In this document: piece by piece, positions 35,194 through 42,375 of the stretch
How positions within the stretch are numbered: position 1 is the stretch's first letter
Layout: the number at the start of each line of letters is the position of its first letter
From: Palsa-506 sp050013415
GTDB taxonomy: Bacteria > Actinomycetota > Actinomycetes > Streptosporangiales > Streptosporangiaceae
Reading direction: 5' to 3'
DNA: 44,105 nucleotides
Assembly: GCA_050013415.1 (NCBI GenBank)
Contig: JBEKFH010000005.1
Span: forward strand, 1 to 44,105
Notes under the pieces: generated by a model
The model's input: only the letters and a program-made list of their open reading frames with translations
Told to the model about the DNA's origin: nothing
Databases searched by the model: none
Made by a program: the position numbers and the translations under genes

Positions 35194-36378
35194 TCAGGAT
35201 CGCGACCAGCGGGCGCCGTTCCAGTGCAGTATCAGCGTCCTGGGCGAAAGGCTGTCACTGTCAGCGGCACCCGTGGCCCACACATCGGAAGGGGACAGGG
35301 CGCTGACGCCGAGCAGTGCGGTGCCGGCGGTCCCGCCGGGATCGGGGCTGGCTACCACTGCCCAGGCGGTGCCGTTCCAGTGCAGCACCAGTGTCTTGTC
35401 CACCAGGGTGCCCGAGGTGTTCGTGACGTAGCTCCCGACCGCCCACGCGTCGGAAGGGGACACGGCGCTCAGCCCGCTGACCGCGCCGCCGGGCGGGCCA
35501 GGGCTGGGCACCTGCGTCCAGCGGGCGCCGTTCCAGTGCAGTATCAGGCTCTGCTGCCCGCTGCCGGTGATGTCGTACCCGGCGGCCCAGGCATTGTCAG
35601 GCGACAGGGCGCTGACGGCGCTGAGATAGCTGTCGTCGCGCCCGCCGGGATCCGGGCTGGCCACCCGTGCCCAGCCCGTCCCGTTCCAGTGCAGGATCAG
35701 GGTTCGCTGGCTGCCGGTGGCACTCTGGTAGCTGCCGACGGCCCATGCGTCAGAGCCGGAAAGCGCGCTCACGCCGTTGAGGACGTTGAAGCTGAACCTG
35801 ACCGGATTCGGGCTGTGCGCCACCGCCCAGCGGGTGCCGTTCCAGTGCAGCGCGAGGGTATTCGATGACTCGCCACCGGAGAGGTAATACCAGCCGACGG
35901 CCCAGGCGTCGGCGGGCGACACGGCGCTCACGCCGAGCAGGAAGCTGCCATCGGTCACTTCCGGGCTCGGGCACGCCACCTGTGCCCAGGTCGCCCCGTT
36001 CCAGCGCAGCGCCAGCGTCTTGTTACCGCCGCTGGCGGTCTGATAGGAACCAACGGCCCATCCGCCAGAGGAGGGGGACAGGGCGCTCACGCCGTTGAGC
36101 AAGTCCAGGCCAGGCCGTCCGGGGCTCGGGCTCACTTCCTTCGTCCAGGCAGTGCCGTCCCAGTGCAGCGCCAGGTTGCCGGAGCCGGCGTACCCGACCG
36201 CCCACGCGTCGGAAGGGGACACGGCGCTCACGCCGGTCACCTCACCGGTGTACCTCGTGATCGGGCCAGGCGAAGAGGCCGGCGCCGCCGCAGTGCCGAG
36301 CGAGAAGATCAGGGCTAAGCCGCCGGCCATCCCAGGGAGAAGCCGCGTCGGGCGGTGGCAGAGGGCGGACGAGTTCAT
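35194..36378 (-). CDS. Secreted seven-repeat protein, probable beta-propeller
   Basis: A 394-residue protein with a signal peptide (GMAGGLALIFSLGTAAAPA). It has seven tandem repeats of about 50 residues, each built as LxGVSALSPSDAWAVGSY, then TLxLHWNGTxWAxVxSPxPGG. Seven blades match the commonest propeller number. There is no enzymatic motif. ATG 36378 follows GAGGGG. It is convergent with the amidase and lies 47 bp downstream of gpgS on the same strand. Probably an extracellular adhesion, scaffold or binding protein; its ligand is unknown. Confidence 0.85.
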   Translation of the reverse strand: MNSSALCHRPTRLLPGMAGGLALIFSLGTAAAPASSPGPITRYTGEVTGVSAVSPSDAWAVGYAGSGNLALHWDGTAWTKEVSPSPGRPGLDLLNGVSALSPSSGGWAVGSYQTASGGNKTLALRWNGATWAQVACPSPEVTDGSFLLGVSAVSPADAWAVGWYYLSGGESSNTLALHWNGTRWAVAHSPNPVRFSFNVLNGVSALSGSDAWAVGSYQSATGSQRTLILHWNGTGWARVASPDPGGRDDSYLSAVSALSPDNAWAAGYDITGSGQQSLILHWNGARWTQVPSPGPPGGAVSGLSAVSPSDAWAVGSYVTNTSGTLVDKTLVLHWNGTAWAVVASPDPGGTAGTALLGVSALSPSDVWATGAADSDSLSPRTLILHWNGARWSRS

Positions 36379-36425
36379 AACCCCTCACGGCCAGGAGTCG
36401 GCTTGCTCAGGTAAAGCTACCTTGC

Positions 36426-37424
36426 TCAGCCGACGGTGTCCCGTTCCCGCCCGGCGGCCACTACGCGGGCGAGCGGCGGGCGCTCGGTCAGCTCGCTGAG
36501 GTGCTCATCCAGGCGCAGCCCGCCAGCCACGGCGACCGCGTGCAGGTAGATGTCCTGGCGGGGCAGCGCCCAGTTGCCGGCTGCGCCCTGCTCGGGCAGT
36601 TGCTGCTCCGGCAGGTGAACCCGGCGGGCCAGCGCGCGCAGCACCGTGGAACTCATCCGGGTGAGGTCCCAGAGCGGCTGATGACGGTTCTGCCGGGAGC
36701 CGAGATCCGCCTGCGCCATCGCTGGCAGGCCCGCTTCCGTGAGCACGTCGATCAGGATCCCGATCTCCACCCCGTATCCGGTGAGGAACGGAATACCGCA
36801 CAGCAGCTCACGGTGGGCCGCGAACTCGCCGGCCAGCGGCTGCACGAACCCGGTCAGCGCCGGGCAGAAGAAGTTGAGCAGGGGCTTGGCCATCAGCTCG
36901 GTCACCCGGCCGCCGCCGTCCGCGACGGATTGCCCGTCCTGGGTGAAGGGACGCCGGTAGGCAGCCTTGCTGAACTGAACCCCCGGCACCGTGAGCAGCG
37001 GCCCGAGCGTGCCATAGATGAAGTGCTCGCCGAAATCCGGGGTATCGGCGTCAGCGAACATGACGATGTCGCCGCGCGCCACGGACAGGCCGCGCCACAT
37101 GGCGTCTCCCTTGCCCTGAGCGGGGCCGTACGCGGGCAGCAGCTCGTTCTCGGAGTAGACCTCGGCGCCCCGGGCCCTGGCGATGTCCGCGGTACCGTCG
37201 GCGGAGTCCGCATCGACCACGATGACCTGGTCAACCAGGCTGCTCCGCTCGTTCAGCCGGGCCACCGTGTCCAGGATCGGGCCGATGGTGCCGGCCACCT
37301 CGCGGGCAGGCAGGATCAGCGTCGTGGTGAGCTGGCCCCCCGCTCCGCGGGGACTGGCGAGGCCGCGGAAATCACGATGGCTGAATGATCGCTGCTCGAA
37401 CCATTCCCAAACAGTCATTTCCAT
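36426..37424 (-). CDS. gpgS: Glucosyl-3-phosphoglycerate synthase
   Basis: A 332-residue GT2/GT81-type glycosyltransferase. Family motifs are GKGDAMWRGL, the metal-binding DAD at 125-127 (FADADTPDFGEH), and the long C-terminal signature VTELMAKPLLNFFCPALTG, then PFLTGYGVEIGILID. GpgS transfers glucose from a nucleotide sugar to 3-phosphoglycerate. This is the first step of methylglucose lipopolysaccharide (or glucosylglycerate) synthesis in actinobacteria. The length matches the mycobacterial enzyme. It is divergent from a small CBM48 protein, which makes sense for glucan metabolism. No GpgP phosphatase or other MGLP gene is visible here. Confidence 0.93.
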   Translation of the reverse strand: MEMTVWEWFEQRSFSHRDFRGLASPRGAGGQLTTTLILPAREVAGTIGPILDTVARLNERSSLVDQVIVVDADSADGTADIARARGAEVYSENELLPAYGPAQGKGDAMWRGLSVARGDIVMFADADTPDFGEHFIYGTLGPLLTVPGVQFSKAAYRRPFTQDGQSVADGGGRVTELMAKPLLNFFCPALTGFVQPLAGEFAAHRELLCGIPFLTGYGVEIGILIDVLTEAGLPAMAQADLGSRQNRHQPLWDLTRMSSTVLRALARRVHLPEQQLPEQGAAGNWALPRQDIYLHAVAVAGGLRLDEHLSELTERPPLARVVAAGRERDTVG

Positions 37425-37720
37425 GTACGGCCTTCATTCAGGTCGGCACATCGGGTAATCCCGGGCTGGGGGAATGCTGTTATAGCGACTTGCCTGGCAA
37501 CGCGATTCTGGCACTTCGGGCCAGCCGATGCGAATTACAAAATATAGTCCCGGATTATTAACGCCCTGTTAACGGCATATTTCTTTCGCGTGAGCAGCGG
37601 CGGTGCAGGCCGCCCGGAAATCATTCGTTCACAGCGCCGTCGCATGCCGGACACCGCGCCGATATAACGATGGTGCATACTATCCACGGATGTGGCTGAC
37701 GACCGGAACGGAGTAAGCCA
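37425..37720. promoter_or_regulatory. AT-rich divergent promoter region, gpgS / CBM48 gene
   Basis: About 296 bp between divergent genes, with the most AT-rich stretch in the window (37533-37590). TTAACG occurs at 37558-37563 and 37569-37574, 11 bp apart, with the palindrome GTTAAC at 37568-37573. CATACTAT near 37676 could be the -10 of the CBM48 gene. Operator binding is inference. Confidence 0.5.
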
Positions 37721-38002
37721 TTGATCAAGACGACCAGGCCTGACCGCGACGATGTCGTTCGCGTCACCTTCGTGCTGCCGGCCGACGAGCCGCCCGGGGC
37801 CGTGTCGGTGGTGGGCGACTTCAATGACTGGAACCCGTTCGCTCACCCGCTGCGCCGGCGCGCCAACGGTACCCGCAGCACCGTAGTCAGGGTCCCGGCC
37901 AGCAGCACGCTCCGGTTCCGCTACCTCGCGGAGGGCGGCGTGTGGTTCGACGACGAGACCGCGAGGGAACGTGACTCACTCGGGGCCTTCATCACAATCT
38001 AA
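37721..38002 (+). CDS. Small CBM48 / isoamylase N-terminal domain protein
   Basis: A 93-residue protein that is almost entirely one glycogen-binding domain: VRVTFVLPADEPPGAVSVVG, DFNDWNPFAHPL, and LRFRYLAEGGVWFDDETA. This beta-sandwich is found in glycogen-branching enzymes and AMPK beta subunits, where it binds alpha-glucans. Here it stands alone. The start is TTG 37721, preceded by GGAG; no ATG or GTG fits. Probably a cytoplasmic glucan-binding or targeting protein. Its position opposite gpgS supports a role in polysaccharide or glycogen metabolism. Confidence 0.88.
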   Translation: MIKTTRPDRDDVVRVTFVLPADEPPGAVSVVGDFNDWNPFAHPLRRRANGTRSTVVRVPASSTLRFRYLAEGGVWFDDETARERDSLGAFITI

Positions 38003-38075
38003 CCCGGCCCCGGCGGACCATCCCGGCCCGGCGGACCATCCCGGCCCGGCGGACCATCCCGGCCCGGCGGACCAT
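38003..38075. repeat. 18-bp tandem repeat after the CBM48 gene
   Basis: Four head-to-tail units of CCCGGCCCGGCGGACCAT; the first (38003-38021) has one extra C. They begin at the CBM48 stop and fill most of the gap to the convergent nicotinamidase gene. No function is evident; the GC-rich array could slow polymerase between the two genes. Confidence 0.88.
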
Positions 38076-38107
38076 CCCGGCAGCGGCCCGGCCGATCGGG
38101 CCATGGG

Positions 38108-38692
38108 TCAGTCGATGACCGGCGAGCGCGGGCTGCCGCGCAGTTCCACCCCGAGGTCACGCAGTTCACCGAGCGCGGCGCGCGTCGTGGCGGCGGCGAC
38201 TCCCGCGGTGAGGCCGAGCAGCACCCTGGTGGCGAGCCCCGCTCCCACGGCGTCGGCGGCGGTCGCCCGCACGCAGTAGTCGGTGGCGATCCCGGCCACG
38301 TCGACGCTGGTGATGCCTCGCTCACGGAGCCAGTCCGCCAGCGACTCGCCGCTGTCGGCCGCGCCCTCAAAGCCGCTGTAGGCGGCCGCGTGCGCGCCCT
38401 TGCGGAACACCTGCTCGACCCGGCTGGTGTCCAGGTCCGGGTGGAAGCCGGCGCCGGTCGTCCCGGCCACGCAGTGCGGGGGCCAGGTCGTCACGTAGTC
38501 GGGCTCCGCGGAGAAATGGCTGCCCGGATCGACGTGATAGTCCTGGGTCGCCACCACATGCTGGTAGCCGCCGCCGTCGGGGCTGGCCAGGCGGGCGCTT
38601 ATTGCCCTGGCCACCGCGGCGCCGCCGGCCACTGCGAGCGATCCGCCCTCGCAGAAATCGTTCTGCACGTCCACGATGATCAGGGCGCGCAT
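38108..38692 (-). CDS. pncA: Nicotinamidase / isochorismatase-fold hydrolase
   Basis: A 194-residue protein with the PncA triad Asp8 (IIVDVQNDF), Lys98 (FRKGAHAAAYSGF) and Cys140 (GIATDYCVRAT), and metal ligands Asp51, His53 (TQDYHVDPGSHF) and His73 (WPPHCVAGTTGA). Together these are diagnostic of nicotinamidase rather than isochorismatase. It deamidates nicotinamide to nicotinate for NAD salvage. ATG 38692 begins the first strand and lies inside the end of the upstream gene (13-bp overlap), so the two are co-transcribed. Confidence 0.93.
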   Translation of the reverse strand: MRALIIVDVQNDFCEGGSLAVAGGAAVARAISARLASPDGGGYQHVVATQDYHVDPGSHFSAEPDYVTTWPPHCVAGTTGAGFHPDLDTSRVEQVFRKGAHAAAYSGFEGAADSGESLADWLRERGITSVDVAGIATDYCVRATAADAVGAGLATRVLLGLTAGVAAATTRAALGELRDLGVELRGSPRSPVID

Positions 38693-39369
38693 GGCCTGCT
38701 CCCGTCCCGGCCGCCGCTCGGGCCGTTGCTTGCATCGGGTGGCATCCGGACCGCGATCTCGCCGCCGAGCCCGAACCCGGGGGAGAGGATGAGCTCGTCC
38801 CCGCTCCAGAAGCGGCCGGCGTCGTACCAGTTCGGCCGGCGCGTGCCCGGCAGCAGGCCCATGGCCTGGTAGGTCAGGGCAAGCACCTCCGCGCAGTACA
38901 GGGTCTCCAGGCCGGCGTCCCCCTTGCCGCGGACGGCGGACGGAACTCGCCCGGACAGCCATCGCGACGCAAGCCTGGCCGTGGAGGGAAACGGCGTGCC
39001 GTCCATCCGCGCGATGCTGCGCAGCAGGCCGTCCTCCATCTCAGCGGTGACCGGATGATCCAGCTGGCGGATCCATGCCCGCTGGCCGTACCTGGTCGCC
39101 CAGAGGGCGACGGCATCCCGCAGGTCATGCAGCTGCACCCCTCGCTGGCGGCTGCCCGACCACTGGTCGGGCAGCGACCGGCCGAGCTCGGCATGCCACA
39201 TCAGCGGCGGCAGGTCACCGATGACGACGGACATCCCGACGTGGTTGACGGGGCTGTTGGTCGCCACCTGGATGAGCCGGTCAGCCACCGTGTGCCCGCG
39301 GAAGAGCCAGACATCGCCGGTGCGCGTCAGGTCGACGGCCTCGTCGAGGGTGACACTTACGCCGGGCAT
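38680..39369 (-). CDS. Permuted NlpC/P60-like (YiiX/YebB-type) protein
   Basis: A 229-residue protein with the circularly permuted papain-like order, catalytic His43 first (SPVNHVGMSVVI) and Cys159 later (LETLYCAEVLALTYQAMGLL). The GDVWLFRGHTVADRLIQ start is typical of the YiiX group. These proteins are thought to act on lipids or peptides of the envelope. No signal peptide is visible, so it may be cytoplasmic or membrane-associated. It overlaps pncA by 13 bp and is divergent from a small membrane protein 17 bp away. Substrate unknown. Confidence 0.82.
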   Translation of the reverse strand: MPGVSVTLDEAVDLTRTGDVWLFRGHTVADRLIQVATNSPVNHVGMSVVIGDLPPLMWHAELGRSLPDQWSGSRQRGVQLHDLRDAVALWATRYGQRAWIRQLDHPVTAEMEDGLLRSIARMDGTPFPSTARLASRWLSGRVPSAVRGKGDAGLETLYCAEVLALTYQAMGLLPGTRRPNWYDAGRFWSGDELILSPGFGLGGEIAVRMPPDASNGPSGGRDGSRPCAP

Positions 39370-39386
39370 GGCCGTAGCCTAGGCGG

Positions 39387-39614
39387 ATGCGCTGGTGGAA
39401 GGTACTCGGGCTGGCGGGCTTCGCGGGTGTCGCCGCCACCGGAGTCGTGGCCGCCCGCGCCGAACGGCGCCGGCGCGCCTACACGCCGCAGGAGATCCGG
39501 GAGCAACTGCACGCGCGGCTCGCCGATCGGGGCGCCGATCGGGGCGCCGGGCAGCAGGGCAGTGCGCCGGGGCCGGGTACGCTCGGAGCGCCGTCTGGGG
39601 GCGGTGCCGCATAG
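39387..39614 (+). CDS. Small single-pass membrane protein
   Basis: A 75-residue protein with one N-terminal helix (VLGLAGFAGVAATGVVAAR), then a basic AERRRRAYTPQEIREQLHARL segment and a variable Gly/Pro-rich end. The MRWWK start and YTPQEIREQLHARL segment recur in short actinobacterial proteins of unknown function. Only 17 bp separate it from the divergent permuted NlpC/P60 gene. Confidence 0.7.
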   Translation: MRWWKVLGLAGFAGVAATGVVAARAERRRRAYTPQEIREQLHARLADRGADRGAGQQGSAPGPGTLGAPSGGGAA

Positions 39615-39679
39615 CACGCCTTCATCACCGCAAACGTCGCTGCTCAGACGGCTGGCGGCGCTACGAGGAGGAGGCAGTC

Positions 39680-40069
39680 ATGATCGGCGACAAGGTGGAG
39701 CATTTCCAGGGCAAAGGCACGGACCTTAGCGCACTGCAGGCCCACATCGAGCAGTACCTGAAGGCTGACGGCTTCACGTTCCAGGCCTCGGCACCGAGCG
39801 ACCACGGCGTGGTCATCCAGGCCAGGAAAGGCGGTTTCCTGCGCGGGATCATCGATGCCGACCGCGCCATGAGCATCATGATCGCGGGAACGCCCGACGA
39901 CTTCACTGTCCGTATCGGCATCGGCAAGTGGCTCGAGCACCTCGCGGTGGCTGCGGTCGAGACGTTGCTCATCTCTGACCTGTTCCTCGTCGTTGACGTG
40001 GCCGAGAGCGCCTGGAACTTCGAGATCGAGGACAAGCTCGTCAAGGACATCAAGTCCTTCGTCGGCTGA
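39680..40069 (+). CDS. Conserved hypothetical protein, 129 aa
   Basis: A 129-residue soluble protein with a strong ribosome-binding site (GAGGAGGAGG, 39664-39674). It is built of alternating strands and helices (VIQARKGGFLRGIIDADRAM, VRIGIGKWLEHLAVAAVETL) and an acidic, Lys-rich end. The hydrophobic segment LAVAAVETLLISDLFLVVDV is probably a buried core rather than a membrane span. I do not recognise a family. It lies 65 bp after the small membrane protein gene. Confidence 0.8.
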   Translation: MIGDKVEHFQGKGTDLSALQAHIEQYLKADGFTFQASAPSDHGVVIQARKGGFLRGIIDADRAMSIMIAGTPDDFTVRIGIGKWLEHLAVAAVETLLISDLFLVVDVAESAWNFEIEDKLVKDIKSFVG

Positions 40070-40407
40070 GCTGGCGCCGTCAGTCGCGATCCAGCCGCGG
40101 CGGCTGGCCGCTTTCCATCAAGATGGAGGAGCCGCACCCTGCCACCGGGCGGTCCCACCCACGTCATTGACGCCTCCGGCGGGGCCCGCTCCGGCGGGGC
40201 CCGCTCCGGCGGCTAGCTCCGGTCCCTTCCTGGCTCACCTGGGTCACTCCAAATAGAGCGTGGCTGGGACTTCACTGCTGCTGTTTCTGCAGTAAAGTCC
40301 CAGCCACGCTGTTGAAGTGTCCCGGTTCCGGCGACCCGGGCTGGCATTCCGGCGTCGAAGGGCCCGCCGGGGCCATGAGTCCCGCCGCGGCCATTAGGGT
40401 CGTGCCA
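40070..40407. other. Gene-free stretch with GC repeats and a hairpin
   Basis: This 338-bp gap holds three copies of a GGCGGGGCCCGCTCC-like unit near 40180-40215, the long hairpin at 40257-40310 and the leader of the CopD gene. No coding sequence is convincing. Confidence 0.6.
40257..40310. terminator. Long hairpin: 22-bp stem with one mismatch
   Basis: The left arm 40257-40278 (starts AGCGTGGCTGGGACTT) and right arm 40289-40310 (ends AAGTCCCAGCCACGCT) are complementary except for one C/A pair; the loop is 10 nt. The position, 188 bp after the 129-aa gene and before the next gene on the same strand, fits a terminator. The stem is longer and less GC-rich than others here, so a small inverted element is also possible. 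Confidence 0.6.
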
Positions 40408-41790
40408 ATGACGCTGACCGCGCCCGCGCTGTGGCTGACCGGCCTAGAGCGCGGACTGCTGCTCGCCGGGCTCTCCGTCGCCCTGGGCGGCCTCGCCGGG
40501 CGCGGGCTCGCCCGGCAGTACCTCGCCCGGCAGGACCTGGCCCGGCAGGACCTGGCCCGGCAGGACCTGGCCCGGCAGGACACGCCCGCCGCGCCCGCGC
40601 CGCCCGCGCCGCTGCCGGGGCCCGCGCCGCTGCCGGGGCCCGCGCCGCTGCCGGGGCCGTGGGCACTGCGCGGATCTCTGGCCGGCCTGGTCGCGAGCGC
40701 CGCGCTGCTGGTCACCGCGCTGGCCGGTCCGGGCGTGGCGGCCAGCCTGGCCCGCCCGCCGGTCGCGGGCCTTGGTTCCAGGGCCACCGCCGTGATCGCG
40801 GCCGCTGAGCTCGCCTGCTTCGCGCTGGCCGCGATCCTGCTGCGGCTCCGGCTCTCTTCCTGGAGCGTGCCTCCGCTGCTGGGGGTGGTACTGGCCGAGG
40901 GCATACGCGCGCATCCCGAGGGCATGCTCCCGGCGGCGGGCGCGCTGCTCACCTACTGTCATCTGCTGCCCGCCGTGCTCTGGGCCGGCATGCTCGTGTA
41001 CACGGCCCGGGCCGTGCTCGCCTGGCGGGCCTCGCCGCAGTCGGCGCGGGGCCTGCTCCGGCTCTATGGCACGGCCGCTGCCTGGCTGTTCGCTGTGGTC
41101 GTGCTGACCGGCGTGGCGTCGGCTCTGCTGCTCGTCCCAGCGGGGTCGCTGCTGACGACCAGCTACGGGCGGTTCCTCATTGCCAAGGCGGCGCTGGTCG
41201 CGGTCGTGGCGGCGCTGGCCCTGGCCAGCCGGGCTGGCCTGCGCCGCGCGGCGGAACCTGGCGCCGGCCTGCCGCTTGCGGTCAGGCTGGAGATCGGCGC
41301 GCTCGCCGCGGTGCTGGCGGTCACCGGAATCCTGACAGTCCTGACGCCGCCGGCCAAACCCGTATTCTCGGCGGCTGTCCGGCCAGCCCCCAGGACCGCC
41401 AGCCCCCGGAACCGCCAGCCCCTGGAACCGCCAGCCCCGGACAGCCAGCGCCGGACCGCCAGCCCCGGAACCGCCAGCCCCCGGAACCGCCAGCCCCCGG
41501 AACCGCCAGCCCCCGGAACCGCCAGGTCCCCGGCAGGTCAGCCGGGCAGCTTGCGGATCGTGTCTCCGGGACGAATGGTTCCGGACACCGCGACCCGGGC
41601 ATTCAGGCCGCGCAGCCGCAGCTCGCGGCCGACCCGGGAGTTGACGAACCGCAAGGCGTCCGTGCCGAACCGGGCCGCGAACTTGGCGCAGCCGAGATGC
41701 GGCTGCCCGGTGACCTCGATGACCGCCGAGCCCACCGCCAGCCGGGTGCCGGGCGGCAGGTTGGCGGGGCTCAGGTCGAGATCGACGTAG
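40408..41790 (+). CDS. CopD-like copper-resistance membrane protein with repeat-extended C-terminus
   Basis: A 460-residue protein. An N-terminal helix is followed by LARQD repeats and a PLPGPA repeat. About eight transmembrane helices come next, including the CopD-type HLLPAVLWAGMLVYTARAV and TSYGRFLIAKAALVAVVAAL. The domain ends at about residue 325 (LTPPAKPVFSAAV). After that the frame runs through a 16-bp repeat array and then 253 bp antisense to the MOSC gene, giving about 130 basic, Pro-rich residues that look non-native. CopD-domain proteins take up or handle copper in the membrane. ATG 40408 is chosen; an in-frame ATG 33 bp upstream is possible. Confidence 0.8.
   Translation: MTLTAPALWLTGLERGLLLAGLSVALGGLAGRGLARQYLARQDLARQDLARQDLARQDTPAAPAPPAPLPGPAPLPGPAPLPGPWALRGSLAGLVASAALLVTALAGPGVAASLARPPVAGLGSRATAVIAAAELACFALAAILLRLRLSSWSVPPLLGVVLAEGIRAHPEGMLPAAGALLTYCHLLPAVLWAGMLVYTARAVLAWRASPQSARGLLRLYGTAAAWLFAVVVLTGVASALLLVPAGSLLTTSYGRFLIAKAALVAVVAALALASRAGLRRAAEPGAGLPLAVRLEIGALAAVLAVTGILTVLTPPAKPVFSAAVRPAPRTASPRNRQPLEPPAPDSQRRTASPGTASPRNRQPPEPPAPGTARSPAGQPGSLRIVSPGRMVPDTATRAFRPRSRSSRPTRELTNRKASVPNRAANLAQPRCGCPVTSMTAEPTASRVPGGRLAGLRSRST
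40507..40659. repeat. 15-bp and 18-bp tandem repeats in CopD N-terminus
   Basis: Five units of CTGGCCCGGCAGGAC or a close variant (40507-40581) encode LARQD. Three 18-bp units (about 40606-40659, GCGCCGCTGCCGGGGCCC) encode APLPGP. Both keep the frame. Confidence 0.85.
41383..41526. repeat. 16-bp tandem repeat array near the CopD 3' end
   Basis: Three perfect units of CCGCCAGCCCCCGGAA (41471-41518) are preceded by degenerate copies from about 41383. Sixteen is not a multiple of three, so each gain or loss of a unit shifts the CopD frame. The protein shows this as RTASPRNRQP/EPPAP periodicity over 16 residues. Confidence 0.88.
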
Positions 41791-42119
41791 AGCTGATCAC
41801 CGGCCAGCATGCGCCGCCCGGGATCCTGGGCGACGAGCAGGGCCGCGCGGGAATTCATCACCGTTAGCTGCATGTCCGGGTGTGACGATCCGTCGTTGGT
41901 GCGCGAGCTCCCTCGGACCCGCCAGGTGTCACCGACAAGGCCGGCAGCCACGTCGAGCGTGCCCTCGGCCAGCACCTCACGCTCGTCGACCGCGGGCCGC
42001 CGCACGATCAGCTCGACCGTGCCGCCATCTGATGGCGACAGCCGGACGTCGCCGAGGCCGGCTTCCAGTGCGGCGGCGGGAAGATGTTCCGCGACGCCAT
42101 GATTCCGCTTCTGTTCCAC
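41538..42119 (-). CDS. MOSC domain-containing protein
   Basis: A 193-residue protein with the MOSC core: VGDTWRVRGS, DMQLTVMNSRAALLVAQDP, GDQLYVDLDLSPANLPPGTRL, and the conserved cysteine in HLGCAKFAARFG. MOSC domains bind molybdenum cofactor or carry sulfur; stand-alone members such as YiiM reduce N-hydroxylated compounds. GTG 42119 (VEQKRNHGVAEHLPAAAL) was chosen because it begins the conserved part; no ATG fits. Its 3' 253 bp are overlapped antisense by the CopD frame. Three CAGTTGATC repeats lie upstream. Confidence 0.85.
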   Translation of the reverse strand: MEQKRNHGVAEHLPAAALEAGLGDVRLSPSDGGTVELIVRRPAVDEREVLAEGTLDVAAGLVGDTWRVRGSSRTNDGSSHPDMQLTVMNSRAALLVAQDPGRRMLAGDQLYVDLDLSPANLPPGTRLAVGSAVIEVTGQPHLGCAKFAARFGTDALRFVNSRVGRELRLRGLNARVAVSGTIRPGDTIRKLPG

Positions 42120-42179
42120 AACGCCATAATGCCGCTTAGCACCCCGCCGGCGTTCGGGTCCCCGGTTCGCAGCCCGGGC

Positions 42180-42224
42180 GCGCAGTTGATCAGGGACGGG
42201 CGCACAGTTGATCAGGACAGTTGA
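42180..42224. promoter_or_regulatory. Three CAGTTGATC repeats upstream of the MOSC gene
   Basis: CAGTTGATCAGG-type motifs occur three times between about 42182 and 42222, the last two only about 14 bp apart. TGATCA is palindromic. They precede the MOSC start by about 60-100 bp and could be operator sites; the rest of the gap to 42375 shows nothing clear. Confidence 0.4.
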
Positions 42225-42375
42225 TCGGGGAGGAGCGCACCAGCGTAGACTAAGGAAAAGGAAATGTCCGCTCCATCCTGTTCCCGGCCTCAGCACGGGT
42301 GACAGGTGACCGCGTCGCTCCAGACCCTGGTGGCACGGCCAGACTCTGGCCGAGCAAGGACCAAGGATTCCAGCG

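Noticed and set aside
40272..40962. Minus-strand open frames opposite CopD
   Set aside because: Their GQVLPGQVLPG-type repeats are the reverse reading of the LARQD repeats; no domain or RBS.
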